From positions 62,001 to 126,000 of the forward strand of contig WRLF01000004.1 in assembly GCA_009777735.1 (NCBI GenBank): a stretch of DNA of 64,000 nt. The letters run 5' to 3'. Of this stretch, positions 1-8,364 are shown in pieces. This DNA comes from Treponema sp. (GTDB lineage: Bacteria; Spirochaetota; Spirochaetia; Treponematales; Breznakiellaceae). The notes beneath the pieces are model-generated. The model was not told the DNA's origin. It ran no database searches and saw only the letters and a program-made list of their open reading frames with translations. Position numbers and translations under genes: made by a program. Positions within the stretch are counted from its first letter, which is position 1. The number at the start of each line of letters is the position of its first letter.

Positions 1-1
1 G

Positions 2-1324
2 GGAACCGGCCAGAACGGAATGGGACCGTCGGTTACCATTCCCATGAACAATGAAGCAGCCCGGTTTATCAGAATATCCGGCGCGAACAGAGGCGGCCCG
101 AATGCCGGCTTAAGCGCCGTCCGGGTTTATGTCGGGGAAGGCTGGTTTGCCGACCGCGCCACAGACTGGACAGCGTTGTTTTCCGTTTATCCTACATCCA
201 ATTCAGAATGGGCAGGAGCGGACGGGGTATTTTCCGTCAACCTGGATGGCAGGGACTTTAATCCTGCCAGAAGACCGGAAGACAGAAAAACACTGTGGAC
301 ATTCCAGGATTCGATAACTTCACGGGTGAATCCCATAACCGCAGCCCGGATGGGTTTCGGTATGCCGAATAACACCCGCGCCGTCCTGACCGGCAACCCC
401 CACCACCTCAACCTGACATTCAATACAGAGGCGATAAAGCCGGACCCGCCCGTCCCCCACCAGTTTTACTGGATTGGCGACAACTTTGTTGTCGGCGACA
501 AATTGTACATCCTGGGCGGTAAAGTTGACAATTCAACCGGCGGCGAATGGGGATTCTTCGGCGTCGGCAATGATTTGGCGCGGTTTACCATCGTGAACGG
601 CGAAATTGATGAATCGTCTTTAATCATTTTTAATGACGCAACGGAGGGAAGGTATCTCTCGAATTCGACAGCATCACCGGGCCAGCGGGGAAATTCCGAC
701 TGGGGCGTAGGCAATGCGGTATTTGAAAATACCGTACAAAACGGCGCCATTAACCCGGACGGGTATATTTACCTGTACGGTGTCGCCAGCGTTCCCGCCG
801 GTCAGTTTCCCGCCCGCAGGCTCATTGTCGCCCGCGTTCAGGAAGCGAATGTGGAAGATTTCACAAAAATCGAGTATTATTGGAACGACAATACATGGCG
901 CAATGAACCCTGGGGAAAATCAGTCACAAACCAGAAATACTTAAATCCGGGCAATCAAACGCAGTTTGCCGGGGAATGTAGCATACACCAGATGCAATGG
1001 GGACCGGACAGGGGTAAATTTTACCATGTGTATATGGACACCCAGTTTTTTGACCGGTGGCTCCGCGTCAGGGTTGCCGATTCCCCCTACGGCGATTTTA
1101 CTGATATGAGGCGGATTTTCTTTGCAATAGACCCGTTCATGTCGATTCCGCCCGAAGGCCACAAAGACATGTATACGTACAACGGAAAAGCACATCCGTC
1201 AATTTCCCCCGAAGGCGAATTGATCTTGACGTATAATACAAACGGCGGCGAGGCCATGTTTGCAGACATGTACCGGCCTCATTTTGTCCGTTATGCAGTT
1301 GTGCCGCCTGCACCGGCCAATTAA
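2..1324 (+). CDS. Secreted discoidin-like / DUF5005-like protein, 3' part
   Basis: The frame is open to the left edge, so the 5' end lies outside the window and the first ATG at 20 is internal. The first ~40 visible residues (RFIRISGANRGG...VRVYVG) resemble the last strands of an F5/8 type C (discoidin) carbohydrate-binding domain. The remaining ~390 residues are rich in W, Y, D and N and carry blade-like motifs (YWIGDNFVVGDKLYILGG, PDGYIYLYG, MQWGPDRGKFYHVYMDT). They resemble the DUF4185/DUF5005 group of putative beta-propeller glycan-active proteins. Family assignment is by recognition only; no catalytic residues can be named. A likely role is extracellular glycan binding or cleavage, in keeping with the glycosidases downstream. 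Confidence 0.55.
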   Translation, partial: GTGQNGMGPSVTIPMNNEAARFIRISGANRGGPNAGLSAVRVYVGEGWFADRATDWTALFSVYPTSNSEWAGADGVFSVNLDGRDFNPARRPEDRKTLWTFQDSITSRVNPITAARMGFGMPNNTRAVLTGNPHHLNLTFNTEAIKPDPPVPHQFYWIGDNFVVGDKLYILGGKVDNSTGGEWGFFGVGNDLARFTIVNGEIDESSLIIFNDATEGRYLSNSTASPGQRGNSDWGVGNAVFENTVQNGAINPDGYIYLYGVASVPAGQFPARRLIVARVQEANVEDFTKIEYYWNDNTWRNEPWGKSVTNQKYLNPGNQTQFAGECSIHQMQWGPDRGKFYHVYMDTQFFDRWLRVRVADSPYGDFTDMRRIFFAIDPFMSIPPEGHKDMYTYNGKAHPSISPEGELILTYNTNGGEAMFADMYRPHFVRYAVVPPAPAN

Positions 1325-1330
1325 AGCAAA

Positions 1331-1368
1331 AGATTTCAGGTTAGAGGGTTGCGCTCTAACCTGAATCT
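1331..1368. terminator. Hairpin after the first gene
   Basis: A perfect 11-bp stem, TCAGGTTAGAG (1336-1346) and CTCTAACCTGA (1354-1364), has a 7-nt loop and a few extra pairs beyond a one-base bulge. No T-run follows, so it is either a weak terminator or a repeat-derived hairpin. It lies between the stop at 1324 and the ribosome binding site at about 1386. Confidence 0.45.
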
Positions 1369-1396
1369 ATGGTAGTATCATCCCAAGGAGTTTAAA

Positions 1397-1996
1397 ATGA
1401 AAAAGATGATGATGGTTTTAGCCGGGTTTCTGGCATTCGGTTTACTTCTTGCAGCATGCGCCACAATTGATTACGGTGAGCCCACGTACAGCGGTGGAGG
1501 TAACCTCGTAATTGGCAGATGGATAGCATTTGCGGATTATGAAGGCGAAGCTGCTTTGGAAGAAGTATATTATTTCTTTGATAACGGCGAGTTCTACATG
1601 CACAATTACCATCCGTTAAAGGACGGCGTTGCCGAAACAGGCACCTGGACAGGCAGCCTGGAACCCGGCGGTGAAGTTGTCATGACAGTACTGTGGTACC
1701 AGGGCGGCGACAGAAAGGGTGACGGCGGTTTATACGGCGAAATCACCTATAAACATTTAGCCCCTCCTTTTACCTATACTGCAGAAATTTCCATGGACGG
1801 TGAAACCCTTACCGCAGAACGCTGGGACTATGCATTAAAGAACGAATATGGTTTTATTCACAGCGGCGCAACCCATAAGGATTACATCCTGCAGCTCGTA
1901 GGTGAACAGGAACCCCTCACCGAAGAAGAAGAAGAGGCTCTCATTAGCGCAGTAAAAGCATATTACTTTGCATGGATGGACGCCCGTAACAACTAA
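1397..1996 (+). CDS. Lipoprotein, tandem paralogue 1
   Basis: This is a 199-residue protein with a signal peptide ending in a lipobox (LLLAAC, Cys about residue 21), so it should be lipid-anchored in the cell envelope. A clear AAGGAG lies 7 bp before the ATG. The mature part is acidic and has the motifs TIDYGEPTYS, VYYFFDNGEFYMHNY, ETGTWTGSLEPGGEVVMTV and LTAERWDYALKNEYG, ending in YYFAWMDARNN. The next gene repeats nearly all of these, so the pair arose by tandem duplication. The alternating short beta-type segments and the phrase 'TGTWTGSLEPGG' recall lipocalin-like or DUF-type small lipoproteins. I do not recognise the family and assign no function. Confidence 0.85.
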   Translation: MKKMMMVLAGFLAFGLLLAACATIDYGEPTYSGGGNLVIGRWIAFADYEGEAALEEVYYFFDNGEFYMHNYHPLKDGVAETGTWTGSLEPGGEVVMTVLWYQGGDRKGDGGLYGEITYKHLAPPFTYTAEISMDGETLTAERWDYALKNEYGFIHSGATHKDYILQLVGEQEPLTEEEEEALISAVKAYYFAWMDARNN

Positions 1997-2022
1997 TACG
2001 GCATAAGGATAAGGAGTAATGT

Positions 2023-2631
2023 ATGAATAAATTGAGATTGGCCTTGACAGTAGCATTGAGCCTCCTGGCATGTATCGTGCTCATAACCGCCTGCACCAGT
2101 ATTGACTATGGCGAGCCCACAACATATCCCAACGACGGCAACCTCGTAAGCAGCTGGGAAGCATTTGCCGGTTGGGAAGACACCGTAATATTGGAAGAAG
2201 TGTTTTATTTCTACGACAACGGCGAGTATTATATGTATAATCATCACTATAATAAAGGCGATGTCGCTGAAACAGGCACCTGGACAGGCAGCCTGGAACC
2301 CGGCGGTGAAATTGTCATGACAGTACAATGGTACAGGGGCACAACAAAAGAAGGCGAAGGTTTCTTCCACGAAGTGAGCTACAGCCATTTACACCCGCCA
2401 TTTGAGTATGTTGCAGAAATCTCAATGGACGGCCAAACCCTTACCGCAGAACGCTGGGACTACACAATCAGAAACGAATACGGATATGCACACAGCGGCG
2501 CCACCCACAAGGATTACAATCTGCAAGTCCCCAAAGACCCCGATGAAGAAGAAGATGAAGAAGAACTTCAAGCCCTTTTTAACTCATTAAGATCGTACTA
2601 CTTTGCCTGGATGGATGCCCGCAACAATTAA
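2023..2631 (+). CDS. Lipoprotein, tandem paralogue 2
   Basis: This 202-residue protein has a signal peptide and lipobox (LITAC, Cys about 24). It is strongly similar along its whole length to the preceding gene: both share SIDYGEP/TIDYGEP, ETGTWTGSLEPGGE, AEISMDG, LTAERWDY, HSGATHKDY and the terminal YYFAWMDARNN. The gap is only 26 bp with an AAGGAG ribosome binding site, so the two are probably co-transcribed, and a canonical terminator follows. The C-terminal linker has an acidic run (DPDEEEDEEE) that is shorter in the first copy. The function is unknown. Confidence 0.85.
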   Translation: MNKLRLALTVALSLLACIVLITACTSIDYGEPTTYPNDGNLVSSWEAFAGWEDTVILEEVFYFYDNGEYYMYNHHYNKGDVAETGTWTGSLEPGGEIVMTVQWYRGTTKEGEGFFHEVSYSHLHPPFEYVAEISMDGQTLTAERWDYTIRNEYGYAHSGATHKDYNLQVPKDPDEEEDEEELQALFNSLRSYYFAWMDARNN

Positions 2632-2650
2632 TGCCCGCGCATAATCCACA

Positions 2651-2680
2651 AAAAACCCCGCTTTTCGGCGGGGTTTTTTA
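2651..2680. terminator. Rho-independent terminator
   Basis: The stem CCCCGC (2656-2661) and GCGGGG (2668-2673) has the loop TTTTCG. It is preceded by an A-run and followed by TTTTTT, so it could work in both directions. It closes the two-lipoprotein unit. Confidence 0.9.
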
Positions 2681-2691
2681 TTTAACGCCGC

Positions 2692-2720
2692 TTGCCAGGT
2701 ACCCGCAGTTGTGCGATAAT
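2692..2720 (+). promoter_or_regulatory. Promoter of the UPF0175/DUF3368 pair
   Basis: TTGCCA (2692-2697), a 17-bp spacer and GATAAT (2715-2720). The ATG at 2726 starts only 5 bp after the -10 box and has no Shine-Dalgarno sequence. If this promoter is used, the transcript would be leaderless. Confidence 0.5.
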
Positions 2721-2725
2721 GGAAT

Positions 2726-2989
2726 ATGATACAAGTAACAATACCTGTTTCCAACAGCATATTAACTTCCCTGAACATGGAAGCAGATGAATTCTCCTTT
2801 TCTATGCGTAAAGAATTCGCATTAAAATCATTTCGTGACGGGAAACTTACTCTTGCCCAGGGAGCCGATTTTTGCGGCATGAGTATTTACGATTTTATCT
2901 CATTCACTTCTCAGGCGAATATCCCAATAATAGATTACAATATAGAAGATGTAGATCGGGAATTGGCACAATTAAATGATTATAGTTAG
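2726..2989 (+). CDS. UPF0175 family antitoxin
   Basis: This 87-residue protein matches UPF0175, a small family usually placed directly before DUF3368 PIN-like proteins and treated as the antitoxin half. Visible features are the N-terminal strand MIQVTIPVSNSI, the helix SFSMRKEFALKSFRDGKLTLAQGADFCGMSIYDFISF (family-typical 'K...G.ls..qAa...g.s..eF...l') and the C-terminal segment IPIIDYNIEDVDREL, common to this family. It overlaps the next gene by 14 bp, which implies translational coupling. The start has no Shine-Dalgarno sequence. A second, broken member of the family lies in the island at 57259. Confidence 0.85.
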   Translation: MIQVTIPVSNSILTSLNMEADEFSFSMRKEFALKSFRDGKLTLAQGADFCGMSIYDFISFTSQANIPIIDYNIEDVDRELAQLNDYS

Positions 2990-3473
2990 TGATTCATCGC
3001 CAATCATCGCGCTGGCAATATGCGATAAACTTGATTTGCTGGAAAAACTATTTGATCGGGTAAGTATACCACAAGCCGTATATAACGAATTGGCTATCTC
3101 TAACAAACCGAGAGCAAGGGAGATCATGGAATGGGCAGATGGTAAAGTTGTTCCTGCCAGAAATACTATAGCAATAGCGGCCTTTTCCATAAGTCTTGAT
3201 CCCGGTGAATCAGAAGCGCTTTCACTTTATTGGGAAACCAATGCTGACTTTTTGCTCATCGATGAGAAACGCGGTCGAATAATAGCTCAGAGAAACAAAA
3301 TAAAAATTATAGGGACAATGGGTATTCTGTTATTTGCCAAACAACGCGGGTTAATTATTCAAATCAAACCGCTATTGGATGTATTAAATAAAAATGGCTT
3401 TCGTATTTCGGATGTACTCTATCTAAATATTTTGGAAAGAGCTGGAGAATTAGGGGGTTTACGCCAAACTTGA
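2976..3473 (+). CDS. DUF3368 PIN-like toxin
   Basis: This 165-residue protein begins IIVSDSSPIIALAICDKLDLL, the DUF3368 signature (PIN-fold; the N-terminal Asp is a metal ligand). Further acidic positions are in PGESEALSLY and LLIDEKRGR, matching the remaining PIN carboxylates. It is predicted to be a metal-dependent RNase toxin neutralised by the upstream UPF0175 protein, which overlaps it. The C-terminal helix region (GILLFAKQRGLIIQIKPLLDVL) is also family-typical. All key acidic residues look present, so it is probably functional. Confidence 0.85.
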   Translation: MIIVSDSSPIIALAICDKLDLLEKLFDRVSIPQAVYNELAISNKPRAREIMEWADGKVVPARNTIAIAAFSISLDPGESEALSLYWETNADFLLIDEKRGRIIAQRNKIKIIGTMGILLFAKQRGLIIQIKPLLDVLNKNGFRISDVLYLNILERAGELGGLRQT

Positions 3474-3551
3474 CCCACAAACGTCAGCAGAGGGCCAGTA
3501 TAGACAATATAAACGCAAACATGATGGTAGGGGGTTGTATGAGAAAGAAAC

Positions 3552-3605
3552 TTAATCCGTCATACCTGTGTTTTGCAGGCACGCTGCCCCGCCCGACGTC
3601 GATTT
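3552..3605. repeat. Dispersed repeat, copy A
   Basis: Positions 3552-3568 are identical to 4404-4420 (TTAATCCGTCATACCTG), and 3569-3605 is identical to 4629-4665, a 37-bp GC-rich block. Copy A therefore joins two modules that are separate elsewhere. It lies in the gene-free gap 3474-3704 between two TA pairs. Confidence 0.75.
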
Positions 3606-3640
3606 GTTACCAGACAAAATGTTAGATCAAGATTTTGTAC

Positions 3641-3669
3641 TTGACTAATATGTATAAAGTATAAATAAT
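3641..3669 (+). promoter_or_regulatory. Probable promoter of the Phd/RelE pair
   Basis: TTGACT (3641-3646), a 17-bp spacer and AATAAT (3664-3669), in an AT-rich stretch ahead of an AAAGGAG ribosome binding site and the ATG at 3705. Confidence 0.45.
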
Positions 3670-3704
3670 TCTCAGTAGAATAATACATATAAAAGGAGAG
3701 TATT

Positions 3705-3980
3705 ATGCTGGTTGAAACGAAACAAATGGTTCCCATAACCAGATTACAAAAACAACTCACTCAAACAATCAGGAATTTATCGGATTCTGGAGAAGCTGTA
3801 TATATATTAAAGAATAATAATATGGAAGCCGTATTACTGTCATACCAGGAATATGAATATTTAAAGGAAATTGAGGAGATTTTTGAACATTTTGAAATAA
3901 AGAATATGGTTGATACCCGATTAAAAAACTATAACCCCCAAAAAAATATTTCTTGGGATAAAATAAGGGAAAACAAATAA
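3705..3980 (+). CDS. Phd/YefM family antitoxin
   Basis: This 91-residue protein has the Phd/YefM fold signature: 'MVPITRLQKQLTQTIRNLSDSGEAVYILKNNNMEAVLLSYQEYEYL'. The N-terminal half should bind DNA as a dimer and autoregulate the operon, and the C-terminal acidic/basic tail should wrap the toxin. AAAGGAG precedes the ATG. The toxin gene starts 3 bp after the stop. Base composition is much more AT-rich than in the flanking metabolic genes, which fits horizontal acquisition. Confidence 0.9.
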   Translation: MLVETKQMVPITRLQKQLTQTIRNLSDSGEAVYILKNNNMEAVLLSYQEYEYLKEIEEIFEHFEIKNMVDTRLKNYNPQKNISWDKIRENK

Positions 3981-3983
3981 ATT

Positions 3984-4295
3984 ATGTCTATAGAATTTAT
4001 TCCAGAATCTGCTAAAGAGTATAAATCGCTTGATGGAAGTATCAGAATATTAGCAGATAAAAAATTAGAACAACTTAAGAAAAATCATTACCTTGGTGAA
4101 GAATTAGGTAATAAGTATAATATGGATTTGACTGGATTTTATAAACTATATTTTCGAAAAAAAACATATAGGATTGTTTATAGAATAATCAAAAACGGAA
4201 TTGAAATAATTGAAATATGGGGTATTGGGAAAAAAGATAAAATGGCAATATATAAAGATATAGATAAAAGAATAAAAGACAGACAGTTAACATAG
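3984..4295 (+). CDS. RelE/ParE superfamily toxin
   Basis: This 103-residue basic protein fits the RelE/StbE family: SIEFIPESAKEYKSLD at the N terminus, LGNKYNMDLTGFYKLYFRKKTYRIVYRI in the core and IEIIEIWGIGKKDKMAIYKDI near the end. The run of Lys, Arg and Tyr in the core matches the ribosome-dependent mRNA interferase surface. It pairs with the preceding Phd/YefM antitoxin (3-bp gap). It is very AT-rich. I see no truncation. Confidence 0.88.
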   Translation: MSIEFIPESAKEYKSLDGSIRILADKKLEQLKKNHYLGEELGNKYNMDLTGFYKLYFRKKTYRIVYRIIKNGIEIIEIWGIGKKDKMAIYKDIDKRIKDRQLT

Positions 4296-4783
4296 ATTGT
4301 TAAGCCGTGTAATCTGCCATGAAAGTGGTGTACTTCAGTCATGCTCACTGTGCCAGTCAGCATTTACCCGGTCACCATTCCCGCATCTTCTGCTCTTGAA
4401 AGTTAATCCGTCATACCTGGAATCAAGGCGGCGGCGGGCGGGGTGGCGGGACGGCAAAACATTTGCAGGCATCTCTGCTGGAGAAGACGAGCGAGAAAAA
4501 TCAAAAATAGCATACAGAAAATGCTGCCCGGTGCATAAAGCATGAGGACAACACCAATTTACACAATTCCTGAATACATGAAGGATAATAAATACCGGGC
4601 AGCGGCTTCGAAAGCAGATTCCCCAGCATGTTTTGCAGGCACGCTGCCCCGCCCGACGTCGATTTTGCGATTTGGATGCCGGTAAACACAGATTAACACG
4701 GATTATTAATATAATGTTTATCTTTAATCCGCGTAATCTGTGAAAATCTGTGTCCCTCTCCGTGTGGTAACCCTTCGTGTTAT
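4296..4783. repeat. Gene-free region of mixed repeat modules
   Basis: No supported gene. It contains repeat module 1 (4404-4420) and module 2 (4629-4665, identical to 3569-3605), a 10-bp inverted repeat GCTGCCCGGT (4523-4532) and ACCGGGCAGC (4592-4601), and an imperfect palindrome of CACAGATTA/TAATCTGTG type (about 4687-4736). A short frame at 4541-4684 (ATGAGGAC...) would give 47 residues but runs through module 2 and has no good ribosome binding site. The patchwork suggests repeated insertion and decay. Confidence 0.65.
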
Positions 4784-6421
4784 TTATCTTGCAAAGAAAC
4801 GGTCTGCTGCTGCATTGTAAAGCTCAAGTACCCTTTCAATATTGCCCATACGGTGGATGCCGGCAATGAATGTACTGTCCCACGTGTCAAAGCCGCTCGA
4901 ACCGTTTATGTACCGCAGTACATTTTCGTCAATAAATGTGTAAATGGCCTGCATGTTTCGGGCTATTTCATCGCTTTCTTCCGTGGAGAACATCAGGACC
5001 GGCTCATGGAATGTAGGCGGCACAAACGGATGATTCGGGAACGGTAGACTCAATGTCATCTGGGATAATTCTATTGGCTCTACGTGCAGTGCGCCGTTAT
5101 AAAACAGCCAGTCATTCGGCGCCAAAGCGACAAAGGCGGTAGCGTCGGCGATAACACCCAGACCGGGGCGCATATTCCTGCTGGCGCGCATGCCATAGGC
5201 ATCGGCTGCTATCCACGGGTCACTGGCGCTCATGATTTCATCCACAAATGACTTGCTGCCATCCGGGTTAAAGTAAAATGTGACTCCTTCTATACCCCAG
5301 GTTAACAGCTGTACTATTTCCGGATCAAATTGCAGATCGATAAACTCCATAATCAAATCCATGTTAGAAGCCCGGGAACTGATAACGCCGTTAAAAAACG
5401 GGTTGCGGGCTATCTGGTTTACATTCTCTACTGTCTGCCATGCGTACGGGCCGGCTGCCGGATTATTGGGGAACCAGGTAGCGGCAAAAATTTGCCCGGA
5501 ATCGCTGAGGCGGGTAAGTTCGCCGGGTGTGGTAAACCAATCGCACAATACGATAAAAGTTCTGTCCGTTAAAAGTTTGCTTCTTAAAGAATCATCGGAA
5601 TCAAGTATCCATTCGGGATCAAGGAGATTGTCTGCCGTCAGCCTTCTGGCAAATTCCACCGCAGTGCGGTATCCGGGCAGAAGGGGGCCGAATACGTATT
5701 CTTCTCCGTTCCAGAATATGTCTGCTACCACATGGTTGGCGGCAAACAGGGAGCGTAAATCCCGCCACCGGGAATTAATCGGATACACATTCGGATACAG
5801 TTCTTTTAAACGGAGTGCGGCAGTGTACACATCTTCAAGGGTTTGCGGTATGGGGATTCCGTGCTGCTCAAATATATCATAGCGGTAACTGCTCACATTT
5901 GAAGGCAGAATGCCCCTGTCCGGTTCAAACCTCGGTAGGCCAACCCCGATTATATCGTGTATTTGGCCGTCAACCGTTGTTACACCGGCGCGTCCTGCGG
6001 GTGTCTGATCAAGATAATTAAAATAGCGGGGAAGCTGATCTTCATAGTCAAGCAAATTCACAAACATGCCCGCCCGTGCAAACCGTGATGCATCAAATAA
6101 AAACGGCAATTGGAAAAAGTCATCAATGTCATCGGCGGCCAAAAGAAGCGCCGCCCGTTCCCCGTAATCACCACCCGGTATTAAAGTGTAGCGAATTTCC
6201 ACGGGCCTTCCCATTTTCTGCGAAACAAGCTCCTGGAATGCGTCTTCTATCATTGATGTTCTGGAGTCTGCGCTGCCTTCCAGGGTAATCGTTATAATGA
6301 ACGGTTCTCCTGCACCAAGAGCCTCCTGCCGGACCCTGCCGCTGCTGCGGCTGCAAGCCGCCAGTGTCAAAAGCCCGATTACCGCCATTGCGGCGATAAT
6401 AATTTTTACGAATCTGAACAT
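4784..6421 (-). CDS. Extracellular solute-binding lipoprotein (sugar ABC transporter)
   Basis: This 545-residue protein has a signal peptide and lipobox (LLTLAAC, Cys 23). The length and the pattern ITITLEGSADSR...FQELVSQKMGRPVEIRYTLIPGGDYGERAALLLAADDIDDFFQLP are typical of the LipO/LplA-type binding proteins that serve LplB/LplC permeases. It should capture an oligosaccharide outside the cytoplasmic membrane and deliver it to the two permeases encoded just upstream. GGAGGA lies about 9 bp before the ATG. It is the last gene of the operon; the 43-bp gap to the permease gene shows no terminator. The substrate is unknown; the adjacent rhamnosidase suggests rhamnose-containing oligosaccharides. 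Confidence 0.9.
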   Translation of the reverse strand: MFRFVKIIIAAMAVIGLLTLAACSRSSGRVRQEALGAGEPFIITITLEGSADSRTSMIEDAFQELVSQKMGRPVEIRYTLIPGGDYGERAALLLAADDIDDFFQLPFLFDASRFARAGMFVNLLDYEDQLPRYFNYLDQTPAGRAGVTTVDGQIHDIIGVGLPRFEPDRGILPSNVSSYRYDIFEQHGIPIPQTLEDVYTAALRLKELYPNVYPINSRWRDLRSLFAANHVVADIFWNGEEYVFGPLLPGYRTAVEFARRLTADNLLDPEWILDSDDSLRSKLLTDRTFIVLCDWFTTPGELTRLSDSGQIFAATWFPNNPAAGPYAWQTVENVNQIARNPFFNGVISSRASNMDLIMEFIDLQFDPEIVQLLTWGIEGVTFYFNPDGSKSFVDEIMSASDPWIAADAYGMRASRNMRPGLGVIADATAFVALAPNDWLFYNGALHVEPIELSQMTLSLPFPNHPFVPPTFHEPVLMFSTEESDEIARNMQAIYTFIDENVLRYINGSSGFDTWDSTFIAGIHRMGNIERVLELYNAAADRFFAR

Positions 6422-6464
6422 ACTGTATCCTCCTTGGGTATATATAACAGCGGTCTACGCGCCA

Positions 6465-7376
6465 TTATCCTTTTATTGCGCCAATCATGACGCCTTTTAC
6501 AAAATGCTTCTGGAAAAACGGATAAATTGCCATAATGGGAAACATGGTAACAACAACCATGGCCATCTGCAGGGCTCGTGGGGTAAGCTGCTGGATTAAT
6601 GCCGGGTTCGATGCGCCGCCGCCCATTCCCGCCCTGGCCTGAAGCTGCTGTACGCTGACAACATACAGATATTCACGCAGAATTAACTGGAGAGGATGCA
6701 GATCCCTGTCAGTTAAATAAATAAGGGCGGAAAACCAGTTGTTCCACATGCCCACTATGCCGAACAAACCAAAAGTAGCCAGCAGCGCTTTTGACAGCGG
6801 CAGCACAATTTTAAACAAAATACTAAAATCATTGGCGCCGTCCATCTTGGCCGATTCAATAAGCTCTACAGGTAAACTTTGAAAAAATGTGCGGAATATA
6901 AATACATTCCATGCGCCAACCGCTCCGGGAACAATAATGGCCAAAGGGTTGTTGATCAGGTTGAGGTTACGCATGAGCAGGAATGTGGGGATCATACCGC
7001 CACTGAAAAACATGGTAATGGCCAGATACACCGTCAGGACTTTTTTTAACGCGAATCCCCTGAGAGCCAGAGGGTATGCAAACATACTCGTTAAAAGCAG
7101 CATAATCAGCGTTGAAGAAATCGAATAAAATATGGAATTGCGGTACCCTATCCAGACTGTGCCGTCTTTAAGAATGTGATGATATGCTTCGGTAGTAAAA
7201 CCTTTGGGGTAGATCGTAATTTGCCCCCTGCCGACATTGAGGGCATCGCTGAAGGAAACGGCGATAACATTTAATATCGGATAGATTATCACAACGATAA
7301 GACAGAACATGATAAATAAGTTAAAGGCATCAAAAATTTTGTCGCCCAGGCTGGTTCTTACTTTCATTGCGCGCAT
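6465..7376 (-). CDS. Sugar ABC transporter permease, LplC/MalG type
   Basis: This 303-residue membrane protein has about six predicted helices and the EAA loop ESAKMDGANDFSILFKIVLPLSK, which docks the ATPase. The N terminus (LGDKIFDAFNLFIMFCLIVVIIYPILNVIAVSFSD) and the C-terminal FVKGVMIGAIKG are typical of the LplC group. AGGAGG is well spaced before the ATG at 7376. It starts 10 bp after the LplB-type gene. It forms the heterodimeric channel with that protein. No ATPase gene is nearby, so a shared MsmX/UgpC-type ATPase must be encoded elsewhere. Confidence 0.92.
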   Translation of the reverse strand: MRAMKVRTSLGDKIFDAFNLFIMFCLIVVIIYPILNVIAVSFSDALNVGRGQITIYPKGFTTEAYHHILKDGTVWIGYRNSIFYSISSTLIMLLLTSMFAYPLALRGFALKKVLTVYLAITMFFSGGMIPTFLLMRNLNLINNPLAIIVPGAVGAWNVFIFRTFFQSLPVELIESAKMDGANDFSILFKIVLPLSKALLATFGLFGIVGMWNNWFSALIYLTDRDLHPLQLILREYLYVVSVQQLQARAGMGGGASNPALIQQLTPRALQMAMVVVTMFPIMAIYPFFQKHFVKGVMIGAIKG

Positions 7377-7386
7377 AACACCCCTC

Positions 7387-8325
7387 CTACCACAGGCTCG
7401 TATCTGACACTTTGCGACTGATAAAATTTGCCATTAACAACAATACAAAGGCGACAACAGAGTTAAACAACCCGATAGCGGCGGTAAATTCAAAACGGCC
7501 CCCTACCAGGCCAACCCGGAATGTATACGTGCCGATAACGTCGGCAACAGAGTAAATTCCCGGATGATACAACAGCAATACCCTCTGGAAGTCTGTCCCC
7601 AAAATACCGCTGATGGCAAATATAAGCAGAATCGTTACGGTAGGCCGCATGTGGGGTATGGTAATATGCAGCGCTTTTTTGAACCGGTTCGCCCCGTCAA
7701 TTGCCGCCACGTCATACAGGGTAGGATCTACGCCGGAAATGGCGGCCAGGTAAATAATGGTACCAAACCCAGCGCCCTGCCATATACCGGAAATGATAAA
7801 AAGAGTCCTGAAATAAATGGGATCGAGAAAAAACAGAACCGGATCCATGCCCAGCAGTAACCGAATTTGGTTAAAAAGCCCGTCCCTTGATGCAAAATCA
7901 CGCAGCATACCGGCAACGATGACAACAGAGAGAAAATGGGGGAAGTAGGAAATGGTCTGGGTCACTTTCTTGAAATGGGGATTTTTTAGTTCATTAAACA
8001 GAAGCGCCAGGATAATGGGTACGGGGAAACTCCAGAGCAGGGAATAAATGCCCAAAAGCAGGGTATTTTTAATGACCCTGAAAGACATGGGATCGCTGAA
8101 AAAATTTCTGAAATGGGTCAATCCTATCCACTCGCTGCCCCAAATGCCCGCACGCGGGTCAAAATTCTGAAAAGCGATAAGCACCCCGTAAATGGGGATG
8201 TAGTGAAAAATAAACACAACCAGAAAGCCGGGTAATACCATTAAATACAGGTATTTTTGCGCTGTCAATTTAGCCAACTTTCTATTCATTATATTAATTT
8301 TTATGCATTTTTGCCGTTTTGTCAA
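7387..8325 (-). CDS. Sugar ABC transporter permease, LplB/MalF type
   Basis: This is a membrane permease with about six helices and the EAA loop YDVAAIDGANRFKKALHITIPHMRP. The segment FVVFIFHYIPIYGVLIAFQNFDPRAGI is characteristic of LplB-like proteins. The open frame begins at a TTG (8325), but an ATG at 8289 (MNRKLAKLTAQKYLYL) better matches family N termini. The TTG also overlaps a TTGACA that may be a -35 element, so I favour 8289. It heads the three-gene operon and is divergent from the GH78 gene, with which it shares the regulatory region 8290-8364. Confidence 0.9.
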   Translation of the reverse strand: MTKRQKCIKINIMNRKLAKLTAQKYLYLMVLPGFLVVFIFHYIPIYGVLIAFQNFDPRAGIWGSEWIGLTHFRNFFSDPMSFRVIKNTLLLGIYSLLWSFPVPIILALLFNELKNPHFKKVTQTISYFPHFLSVVIVAGMLRDFASRDGLFNQIRLLLGMDPVLFFLDPIYFRTLFIISGIWQGAGFGTIIYLAAISGVDPTLYDVAAIDGANRFKKALHITIPHMRPTVTILLIFAISGILGTDFQRVLLLYHPGIYSVADVIGTYTFRVGLVGGRFEFTAAIGLFNSVVAFVLLLMANFISRKVSDTSLW

Positions 8326-8364
8326 TATATTCTTCTATTTACAATTCCAAACAGGTGAGGTATA

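Noticed and set aside
4541-4684. A 47-residue gene in the repeat region
   Set aside because: No good ribosome binding site, it runs through a repeat copy, and no family resemblance.
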